A stretch of 13,578 nucleotides of DNA, from positions 1 to 13,578 of the forward strand of contig JBAZLI010000020.1 of NCBI GenBank assembly GCA_041650355.1, given 5' to 3'. How positions within the stretch are numbered: the first letter of the stretch is position 1; every line of letters begins with the position of its first letter. This document shows positions 6,779 to 12,649 of the stretch, piece after piece. The notes beneath the pieces are model-generated. The model saw only the letters and a list, made by a program, of their open reading frames with translations, did not search any database and had not been told where the DNA came from. The position numbers and the translations under genes were made by a program. Source of the stretch: Candidatus Micrarchaeia archaeon (GTDB lineage: Archaea > Micrarchaeota > Micrarchaeia > Anstonellales > Bilamarchaeaceae).

Positions 6779-8322
6779 TGGATTTCGACATGGCGCTCAG
6801 GTGCCTCAAAACCGTGAAGAGGATGGGCTTCAGGGAGCAGGAGCTCGGGCTCCCGATTCCAGACGCGGCGCCTTGCGCCGCCGCTGTGCCCCACGAGGAC
6901 AATTTTTCCGGATTCGTGGAAAGCGAGGACGATTCATCCTACAGGGAACTCATGCTCTCGGATTTTCCCTCCACGTCGAAAGGGGCTTTCGCGTTCGGGT
7001 GCGTGATGCACGGACTCGGAAAGGCGCTCGGGGATTATTCCGAAGACTCGGAAAAGAATGGAAGCGCGCTGAGGTTCGGGATGAAGAACCGGAACGGGCA
7101 TGATGAATGGCTCGATGCTCTTGCATCAGGGAAAAACACGGACTCGGTGCTGGACTCGCTTCCTGCGAAGGCGAAGCACGAACGCGAGATTGAGCGCGCA
7201 TTCGCGGTGCATTCTGACGGGGAAGATGTAAAAGTTTACATGAAGTTTGGAAAGGGCTGGAAAAAGGCCTTCGCGGTCCCTTACACTGAAAACACCTGGC
7301 CCGTGAAAGAGGATGAATTCTTGGCGGCGTACGCGCTCGGAACGGGCATATACGGCGGGAGGGAGTTCAGCCCTTCGTATTCGAGCGCCCTGTACGCGGC
7401 AACGCGCAAAGGCGAATACGGATGGATTTCAGAGGAATTCGGCATAGGGAACCTAATGGGGAGCGCTTCCGAACTGCACAATTCCCTGGCCGAGCCTGGC
7501 TTCGGGCAGTTCCTCGCATTCGCGTACCTCCTCTCCAAAGGGCAAGTAGCGCGGATAAGGGAACGCACCGTGCGCGCTCCTGAGTTTTACTTCAACGTTC
7601 CTTACGCGCTCGTGAAAGCTGGGGTGGAAAGGAACAGGGGCAACATGCAGGAATCGCTCTTCCTGCTCAGGTGCGTTTCGGACCTTTCGCTGCTCACGCT
7701 CAGGTTCTCGCCGCTCGGGGGGAGGATGCTGGCGCTCGCGAAATATTTTGATGGCATGGAAAACATGGCGAACAGGAGGTTCGCGCTTTCTGGAAGCGTG
7801 GTGAAGATGCTGCGCGATATAGGGATGGGAACGAAGAAGGGCGGGCCGCTTGCGCTCGAGAAGAAGGATTTTTCCACGCGCGGCGGGAAAACGTACATGA
7901 CGTTCGGCGCGCTGCTCTGGGCGATGAAGGCTGCCGCGATCAGGGGGGCAAAATGGGAGGGGCCGGAATTCTGGGCCTCGCTAAGGTCGCAGAACGCGAA
8001 GGTCTTCGTGATGAGCTATGGGGAGGAGGACGCGCTGGACCTGCTGGAGGAGGAAACAGAAGTAACGAGGGGCTCGGACATAGTCAAAGTGGAGGAATTT
8101 TTTTCCAAGCTCGTGGTGAAAAGGGCGATGGCGCTCGAAAGCGGCAGGGCGAAAGAGATTAAAGCGCACCTTGCGAGAATCATAGAGGTGGCTGACAAAC
8201 GCTCGGCTGATGAAAAGGCGCTCCTTGCGGAGAACGGAAGCTGCGGGGAGGCGGTATACGAGGCAGCTGCCAGGGGGAAGCGGGCTGCGCTCGCGCTCGT
8301 GAGCTCGAAGAGGTTCTATTAG
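6778..8322 (+). CDS. Uncharacterised 514-aa protein, translationally coupled to upstream gene
   Basis: I do not recognise this protein. It looks soluble and multi-domain. The acidic N-terminal third (HEDNFSGFVESEDDSSYREL, 39-58) is followed by a Gly-rich part, KVYMKFGKGWKKAFAVPYTE at 152-171, and AYALGTGIYGGREFSPSYSS at 184-203. A helical middle (240-345) contains FGQFLAFAYLLSKG and ESLFLLRCVSDLSLLTLRF. The C-terminal region has KTYMTFGALLWAMKAAAIRG (371-390), an acidic run DALDLLEEETEV (418-429) and a final Lys/Arg-Ala-rich helical part (440-514). There are few cysteines, no P-loop, no HExxH and no signal peptide. ATG 6778 shares its A with the upstream TGA stop; a GTG at 6775 is a weaker alternative. 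The COG1709 regulator follows after 12 bases. Frame openness, codon bias and coupling leave little doubt that the gene is real. Function unknown. Confidence 0.88.
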   Translation: MDFDMALRCLKTVKRMGFREQELGLPIPDAAPCAAAVPHEDNFSGFVESEDDSSYRELMLSDFPSTSKGAFAFGCVMHGLGKALGDYSEDSEKNGSALRFGMKNRNGHDEWLDALASGKNTDSVLDSLPAKAKHEREIERAFAVHSDGEDVKVYMKFGKGWKKAFAVPYTENTWPVKEDEFLAAYALGTGIYGGREFSPSYSSALYAATRKGEYGWISEEFGIGNLMGSASELHNSLAEPGFGQFLAFAYLLSKGQVARIRERTVRAPEFYFNVPYALVKAGVERNRGNMQESLFLLRCVSDLSLLTLRFSPLGGRMLALAKYFDGMENMANRRFALSGSVVKMLRDIGMGTKKGGPLALEKKDFSTRGGKTYMTFGALLWAMKAAAIRGAKWEGPEFWASLRSQNAKVFVMSYGEEDALDLLEEETEVTRGSDIVKVEEFFSKLVVKRAMALESGRAKEIKAHLARIIEVADKRSADEKALLAENGSCGEAVYEAAARGKRAALALVSSKRFY

Positions 8323-8334
8323 GGGTTTTGCAGG

Positions 8335-9018
8335 ATGGAAAAGATAAAGATGGAAATAGCCGGGGAACTCTCGCTTTCGGACCAGGTCGGGCCTACGATG
8401 AAGAAGTGGCGGGAGATATTCAGCATATCCCAAGTGGAGCTCTCGCGCCACCTGGGCATAAGCGTTTCCACCATAAGCGATTACGAGGGGAACAGGAGGA
8501 AGAGCCCTGGAACCGCGGTGATAAAGCGGTTCGTGAACGCGCTTTTCGACATAGACCGGCAGAAGGGGGGGCTGATAAGCCAGAAGCTCCTGGAAGGCGA
8601 GAAGAACCTTGAGGACTATTTCAAGATTCACGAGTTCGCGCGCGGGATGAACATAAAGGACTTCGCGTCGCTCATTGAGGGGAAGATAATCACCAACCAG
8701 GATTTGGCGGAGAACAGGCAGATATACGGGTACACGCTGATTGATTCCCTGAAAGTCATATTGGAAATGCCTTTTTCGTATTTTCCGCGCATGTACGGGA
8801 ACGTTTCGGAGCGTGCGTTCATATTCACCGGTGTGAGCACGGGGAGGAGCCCGATGGTGGTGATTAGAGTGTCGCCTTCCAAGCCCAGCGTGGTGGTTTT
8901 GCATGGGCTTGAGAATGTGGACAAGCTTGCGCTCAAGATTTCCGAACGGGAGCGGATTCCGCTCATAATAACTAAAATGGACATAAGCAAGATTGAGGAG
9001 AAGCTCGGGAAGATATAG
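8335..9018 (+). CDS. COG1709-type XRE-family HTH transcriptional regulator
   Basis: A 227-residue archaeal DNA-binding regulator. Residues 22-60 form the Cro/cI-type helix-turn-helix, with SISQVELSRHLGISVSTISD (30-49) as scanning and recognition helices and YEGNRRKSPG (50-59) closing the motif. The rest matches my memory of the COG1709 family: DIDRQKGGL (72-80), IYGYTLIDSLKVILEMP (130-146), RAFIFTGVSTGRSPMVVIRV (160-179), VVVLHG (186-191) and a terminal ERIPLIITKM strand (206-215), probably a sensing or dimerising domain. It is full length. ATG 8335 is taken because it begins MEKIKMEIAGEL like the family; an ATG at 8350 is possible. It starts 12 bases after the 514-aa gene and is probably the last gene of that operon. 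It is a candidate regulator of the shared divergent promoter. Ligand and targets are unknown. Confidence 0.9.
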   Translation: MEKIKMEIAGELSLSDQVGPTMKKWREIFSISQVELSRHLGISVSTISDYEGNRRKSPGTAVIKRFVNALFDIDRQKGGLISQKLLEGEKNLEDYFKIHEFARGMNIKDFASLIEGKIITNQDLAENRQIYGYTLIDSLKVILEMPFSYFPRMYGNVSERAFIFTGVSTGRSPMVVIRVSPSKPSVVVLHGLENVDKLALKISERERIPLIITKMDISKIEEKLGKI

Positions 9019-9019
9019 G

Positions 9020-9050
9020 TTTTAAAACTTACATAGATATATTTTCTATA
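9020..9050 (+). promoter_or_regulatory. AT-rich promoter region ahead of the methyltransferase-like gene
   Basis: Two TATA-like runs follow the regulator stop: TTTTAAAAC at 9020-9028 and GATATATTTT at 9036-9045. A 5-bp inverted repeat, ATAGA (9033-9037) with TCTAT (9045-9049), encloses the second. By archaeal spacing they would start transcription near 9050 and 9065, leaving leaders of roughly 33 or 18 bases. Which box is used cannot be told, but a promoter here would make the next gene independent of the regulator operon. Confidence 0.45.
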
Positions 9051-9082
9051 ACCGGCATTGGGAGGCCGGGCGGGCAATATGC

Positions 9083-9793
9083 ATGTTCATTGCAACTTTG
9101 AAGGAACCAAAGAAGGATACTGCACATCTCCAGCAGGATTCAAAAGTGATAGGGCGTATTTTCGGAAACCACCATGCCAAGCCGTCTGAAATGCGGCTGC
9201 TGCAAACGCTGAGGGAACAGGAAGAGAAAGGGCATGTGCAGCCTAAACTCTGGAGGAGGAGCCTCGAACAGTACGGCGCAGGCCTCGAATTCCGGGGGCG
9301 CGGGGTTCCAGGAATCATGGGTTTCACTCAGTACCTGGAATTCATGTGCAAGAATTCTGCGGATCCATTGCGCATCCTGGATGTGGGGGTCGGATCAGGG
9401 GCGCAGTGGGTGGATTTCCTGAAAAAGTTCAATGTTGAGTTTCACGCCACGGCTTTCAACCCTGCGCTCATCGATGAACCGGCAATAAGGAATAAAACAG
9501 TCAAATTGGCGCCTCACGAGCTTTCCTCTTTGTTCAACAGGGGCATGTTCGACTTAGTGGTTTCTTATCACGGAACCGAACTTGTGGAGAAGGAAGCGCT
9601 GGAGAACATAATGTTCATACTCAAGAACGCGGGGGAAGCGATAGTGATGGGGGGAAACGGCCGCATGCCAGGATACTGGATGAATGAACCCGAGCTGGGC
9701 ACATATACGAAATTCTTCAGAGTGCTGGGTACGTTCAAGGCCCGGGACTTTTCCGGAGAATGGACTTATCATTTGAGGAAAAATAGCGGGTAA
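9083..9793 (+). CDS. Class I SAM-dependent methyltransferase-like protein
   Basis: A 236-residue protein with a Rossmann-type methyltransferase core. Motif I is ILDVGVGSGA (residues 98-107), the SAM-binding glycine loop, and MFDLVVSYHG followed by LENIMFILKNAGEAIVMGG resembles motifs II and III. The position at the end of strand 2, normally Asp or Glu that holds the SAM ribose, falls in HATAFNPALIDE (111-122) and looks non-acidic, so binding may be altered. The first 80 residues are charged and helical (PKLWRRSLEQYG at 54-65) and may be a substrate-recognition extension. No catalytic motif assigns it to a known nucleic-acid, protein or small-molecule methyltransferase. It appears to have its own promoter and is convergent with the oxidoreductase operon, with 40 bases between stops. 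The fold is fairly sure; the activity is unknown. Confidence 0.75.
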   Translation: MFIATLKEPKKDTAHLQQDSKVIGRIFGNHHAKPSEMRLLQTLREQEEKGHVQPKLWRRSLEQYGAGLEFRGRGVPGIMGFTQYLEFMCKNSADPLRILDVGVGSGAQWVDFLKKFNVEFHATAFNPALIDEPAIRNKTVKLAPHELSSLFNRGMFDLVVSYHGTELVEKEALENIMFILKNAGEAIVMGGNGRMPGYWMNEPELGTYTKFFRVLGTFKARDFSGEWTYHLRKNSG

Positions 9794-9825
9794 AAAGCAG
9801 GAAGGACGGCTCGGCGACCTATTTC

Positions 9826-9846
9826 GGAATTTATTACATAAATTCC
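9826..9846. repeat. Perfect 9-bp inverted repeat across the beta-subunit stop codon
   Basis: GGAATTTAT (9826-9834), a three-base centre TAC, then ATAAATTCC (9838-9846). The arms are perfectly complementary and cover the last codons and stop of the oxidoreductase beta gene, in the gap where it meets the convergent methyltransferase gene. In RNA from either strand it could fold into an AT-rich hairpin, so it may mark 3' ends for both genes. No long T run follows on the plus strand, and archaeal terminators need not have hairpins, so its role is uncertain. Confidence 0.5.
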
Positions 9847-10709
9847 TCGAACGCTTTTTCTATTTCAGCGCTTTTCACTGCGTGCCCAATCAGCGGCCCG
9901 CTGGCGAGCTGGGGCGCTTCTTCCACATATGTGGGGCGCTCCTCTTTGTAGAAAATTCCAGTGGGAATTTTCGCGTATCCGGATGACATTTCCTCGAACG
10001 CTTTTTCCATCGCTGCAGCTTTGTTTTTCGGGTCGTGCCCAGCACTTTCTAATTTGTACACGCGCTGCTGCCACCATGCGAAAGTGTTGAGCTTGTTGAA
10101 GGTCACGCAGGGCTGGAGAACATCCACTAAAGCGAAGCCCTTGTGCTGGAGCGCCTGCTTGAAAATCTCTTTCATGTGCGCCATGTCGCCCGCGAATGCG
10201 CGCGCGACGAACGTTCCGCCTGCGGCTATAGCGACAGCGAGCGGGTTGAACGCCATCTCAAGGTTTCCGTGCGGAGTGGACTTGGTCTTCATCCCTTTCT
10301 GGCTCGTGGGGGATGCCTGCCCGGTTGTTAGCCCGTAAATGGAATTGTCGTGCACTATGTACGTCATGTCTATGTTCCTCCTGAAGGAATGGAGGAAATG
10401 CGCGGAGCCTATTCCGTAGCCGTCGCCGTCCCCTCCTTCAGCTATTACTGTGAGCTCGTGGTTCGCGAGCTTCACTCCGGACGCGACCGTGACGCTGCGG
10501 CCGTGCAGGGATTCAAACCCGTACGTGTTTATGTAATGGCTCGCCTTTCCAGAGCATCCTACCCCGGAAACTAGAACGGTCTTTTCCCTTGGAATCCCAA
10601 GCTCGCTCAGCGCATTCTTGAGCGCCATGTGCAGGCCGAAATTTCCGCAACCAGGGCACCACTGGGGCTTCTCTTTGGTAGTAAGTTCAAGCACGCTGCT
10701 CATCATCAT
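9834..10709 (-). CDS. korB: 2-oxoacid:ferredoxin oxidoreductase, beta subunit (TPP and 4Fe-4S binding)
   Basis: The thiamine-diphosphate subunit of a two-subunit 2-oxoacid:ferredoxin oxidoreductase, which decarboxylates a 2-oxoacid (2-oxoglutarate, pyruvate or similar) to acyl-CoA and passes electrons to ferredoxin in the cytosol. Numbered from ATG 10709, QWCPGCG (16-22) gives Cys18 and Cys21, GCSGKAS gives Cys52 and LQPCVTFN gives Cys201. These four match the cluster ligands in sulfolobal enzymes. GGDGDGYGIGSAHFLH (92-107) and DNSIYGLTTGQ (121-131) form the Mg-TPP site. Length is 291 aa, normal for the family, with no fused ferredoxin domain. Three ATGs in a row (10709, 10706, 10703) follow the alpha-subunit stop, and AGGTGAT overlaps them; by ribosome-site spacing 10706 or 10703 may be the true start. 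The symbol korB is provisional, since substrate cannot be read from sequence alone. Confidence 0.95.
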   Translation of the reverse strand: MMMSSVLELTTKEKPQWCPGCGNFGLHMALKNALSELGIPREKTVLVSGVGCSGKASHYINTYGFESLHGRSVTVASGVKLANHELTVIAEGGDGDGYGIGSAHFLHSFRRNIDMTYIVHDNSIYGLTTGQASPTSQKGMKTKSTPHGNLEMAFNPLAVAIAAGGTFVARAFAGDMAHMKEIFKQALQHKGFALVDVLQPCVTFNKLNTFAWWQQRVYKLESAGHDPKNKAAAMEKAFEEMSSGYAKIPTGIFYKEERPTYVEEAPQLASGPLIGHAVKSAEIEKAFEEFM

Positions 10710-10714
10710 CACCT
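10708..10714 (-). promoter_or_regulatory. Ribosome binding site of the beta subunit, overlapping the alpha stop codon
   Basis: On the minus strand AGGTGAT covers the last bases of the alpha gene, its TGA stop and the first ATG of the beta gene. It is a near-perfect match to the archaeal anti-Shine-Dalgarno sequence. Three consecutive ATG triplets follow, so a terminating ribosome can restart directly. The arrangement suggests tight coupling and matched subunit amounts. Confidence 0.7.
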
Positions 10715-12541
10715 TTCAACTTTTCCTGCCTGCAGGTAATCGTAGGACAGGTCGTCTATCACGTGGATTTCCTTCTTGCCCTTCCAGCCCTTGTCTTTCA
10801 GCCGCTTAACTTCCGAAGCTATTTCCTCCGGGAAGAACTGCCTGCCGTCGTATTTGAGCAGTTTGAAATCCGGCTTGAATCCTACATACTCTTTCAATAT
10901 ACCGGCAAACTGCGCGGTGCGGTTGTTTTCCACCATCACGGTGCGGTTCAGCTTCCTGAAAAGCTTCTTCAGGTTCTTCGCGTCCAGCGGGAACAGGAAA
11001 ATGAAGTGGAGCACGTTTGCCTTTATCCCTTCGGAGCTGAGGATTTTCGCGGCTTCAAGCGCTATGCCCTTGTGCGAGCCCCAGCACATCAGCGTGAGTT
11101 CCGCATCCTCGGGCCCGTAAAACTTTGGCATTTCGAAATCCTCCTTGAGTATGGAAGTTAGCTTGCGCATGCGCTTGTCCACCATCGCGGCGCGCACCGA
11201 AAAAGTCTCGGCGCTGTATCCGTTCTCGAAATGCTCGTACGAGCCGGCCACGTGCTCGCCTCCCGCAACCCCTGGAATGGGGCGCGGTGAAATCCCGTCT
11301 TTCGTTATGAGGTAGCGCTTGTAGCGCGCATTCGGGGGCAACGGCTTCAGGTTCCCAGTGAGCATTTTGCCCCGCTCGATTTTCACTTTTCCCATTTCGA
11401 ACTTGTCGCATGAAAAGAAAGTCTCGGAAAGGTACTTGTCGCTCAGGAGTATGGCCGGAAGCTGGTATTTGTCCGCGAGATTGAGCGCTTTCGCGGCGCA
11501 CTGGAAGCATTCGTGCATGTCCCCCGGAGCCAGGATTACCCGCAGGAATTCGCCTTGGCTCGCGTTGAGCGCGAATTTCAGGTCCGCCTGTTCGGTCCAC
11601 GTGGGAAGGCAGGTGCTCGGGCCAGGGCGCTGGGCGAGGAATATCGTGACCGGCGTTTCGGAAAGCGCGGAAAGCCCGAGCGTTTCGGCCATTAGGGAAA
11701 AACCTCCGCCGCTCGTTGCGGTCGCTGCGCGCACCCCCGCGTAGTTCGCGCCCACCGCGTACTGCACTGCTGCTATCTCGTCCTCAGTCTGCTTTATCAA
11801 GACGTCGAAGTCCAGCTCCTTCTGCGCGAGGTAGTGCATTATCGATGAGGACGGGGTCATCGGATAAGCCGAGAGGATTTTAAGTCCGCCTGCGGCCGCG
11901 CCCAGGGCTATCGCCTCGTTCCCTGTGATGACCATCTTCTTGGAATCGCTTTTTTTCTTTATCTTGAATTTGAAGGATTCGGACTGGGATTTGCAGTTGT
12001 GGGCAACGTAATCGTAGCCTGCTCGCGCGATTTTCACGTTCTCATCCACAACCTGCTGGCCTTTTTTCGCAAAAGTTTCGGTGAGCACGTGTTCCAGAAG
12101 CGAAATGTCGTAGCCCATGAGCGCTATGCTCGCGCCCAGCGCCACTGTGTTCCGCATTATCACGTCCCCGCCGTTGTCGGTCGCGAGCTTGAGCAGCGGC
12201 ACGTCGAGGAGCGTCTTGTCAGCGCCGAATTCGCCGGGGTCTATCTTCGTGGCAGAAGAATCGTATATTATCGCCCCGTTTTCGTAAATCTGGTCCTTGT
12301 GGAAATCCGCGGTTGGCTTGTTCAGGCAAACCACTAGGTGGTTCTTCTTCAGCGGGGCGTGAATCTCCTCGGCTCCGGCGCGTATCTGGAATGTGTTCTC
12401 GCCTCCGCGCACGAGTGAAGGGTACTCGGGGTACCCTACCGCGCTCAATCCCCCGCGCGTGAACGCCTTGCACATCGTGAGCCCTGAAGCCATTATGCCC
12501 ATTCCGGCTTCGCCGCCGATTTTCCATATGAATTCTGCCAT
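10709..12541 (-). CDS. korA: 2-oxoacid:ferredoxin oxidoreductase, fused gamma-alpha subunit
   Basis: The large subunit of the same complex, 610 aa. Residues 1-185 are the gamma domain (IGGEAGMGIMASG at 8-20, GYPEYPSLVRGGENTFQIR at 36-54), which binds coenzyme A. A Lys-rich linker at 191-202 joins it to the alpha domain. The alpha domain begins MVITGNEAIALGAAAGGLKI and contains YPMTPSSSI (226-234), a variant of the YPITP motif involved in 2-oxoacid binding, then QTEDEIAAV and ATSGGGFSLMAETLGL. The C-terminal part includes the transketolase-C-like segment AELTLMCWGSHKGIALEAAK. The gamma-alpha fusion is typical of archaeal two-subunit enzymes. ATG 12541 follows GAGGTTAT at a sensible distance and a leader with its own TATA box, so this operon is separate from the gene to its right. 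The alpha stop overlaps the beta start. Substrate may be 2-oxoglutarate or broad; korA is provisional. Confidence 0.95.
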   Translation of the reverse strand: MAEFIWKIGGEAGMGIMASGLTMCKAFTRGGLSAVGYPEYPSLVRGGENTFQIRAGAEEIHAPLKKNHLVVCLNKPTADFHKDQIYENGAIIYDSSATKIDPGEFGADKTLLDVPLLKLATDNGGDVIMRNTVALGASIALMGYDISLLEHVLTETFAKKGQQVVDENVKIARAGYDYVAHNCKSQSESFKFKIKKKSDSKKMVITGNEAIALGAAAGGLKILSAYPMTPSSSIMHYLAQKELDFDVLIKQTEDEIAAVQYAVGANYAGVRAATATSGGGFSLMAETLGLSALSETPVTIFLAQRPGPSTCLPTWTEQADLKFALNASQGEFLRVILAPGDMHECFQCAAKALNLADKYQLPAILLSDKYLSETFFSCDKFEMGKVKIERGKMLTGNLKPLPPNARYKRYLITKDGISPRPIPGVAGGEHVAGSYEHFENGYSAETFSVRAAMVDKRMRKLTSILKEDFEMPKFYGPEDAELTLMCWGSHKGIALEAAKILSSEGIKANVLHFIFLFPLDAKNLKKLFRKLNRTVMVENNRTAQFAGILKEYVGFKPDFKLLKYDGRQFFPEEIASEVKRLKDKGWKGKKEIHVIDDLSYDYLQAGKVER

Positions 12542-12544
12542 CGT

Positions 12545-12552
12545 ATAACCTC
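12545..12552 (-). promoter_or_regulatory. Ribosome binding site of the gamma-alpha subunit
   Basis: GAGGTTAT on the minus strand, three bases before ATG 12541 (eight from the GAGG core), differs by one base from the ideal GAGGTGAT. It fixes the start codon and shows that this gene, unlike the leaderless genes elsewhere in the window, uses a leader with a ribosome site. Confidence 0.75.
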
Positions 12553-12554
12553 GT

Positions 12555-12569
12555 CAGTATCAGATACTG
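12555..12569. promoter_or_regulatory. Perfect inverted repeat in the oxidoreductase leader, candidate operator
   Basis: CAGTATC-A-GATACTG is a perfect 7-bp inverted repeat about a single central base. It lies between the predicted transcription start (near 12581) and the ribosome site, roughly at +12 to +26 of the transcript. A one-base centre is too tight for an RNA hairpin without breaking inner pairs but suits a dimeric DNA-binding protein, so a repressor operator is the favoured reading. The identity of any regulator is unknown. Confidence 0.5.
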
Positions 12570-12603
12570 TTGCCTAATCGCCTTATGAGCATGGAAAAAA
12601 GCT

Positions 12604-12611
12604 ATTTATAA
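12604..12611 (-). promoter_or_regulatory. TATA box of the oxidoreductase operon
   Basis: TTATAAAT on the minus strand, within GCTTATAAATAGC, is a strong archaeal TATA match. Its centre near 12607 predicts transcription from about 12581, giving a leader of about 40 bases before ATG 12541. It lies in a 108-base gap after the stop of the upstream gene. Confidence 0.7.
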
Positions 12612-12649
12612 GCTTATTTGAGCTCAGTTCGGCAAATGGCGAAGTGCGC

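Noticed and set aside
6418..6894. 158-codon antisense frame over the junction of the two unknown genes
   Set aside because: Low-complexity Pro/Ser/Arg composition, no start signals, and it opposes two coupled genes with consistent codon bias.
7981..8904. 307-codon open frame on the minus strand
   Set aside because: It lies antisense to the 514-aa gene and the COG1709 regulator, is rich in His, Arg and Pro in a non-domain-like way, and has no promoter or ribosome site. It is a by-product of the GC-rich codon use on the plus strand.
9834..12541. A delta (ferredoxin-like) subunit for the oxidoreductase
   Set aside because: No 2x[4Fe-4S] cysteine pattern is visible in any frame nearby; two-subunit archaeal enzymes with a fused gamma-alpha chain normally lack it, so its absence is not unusual.
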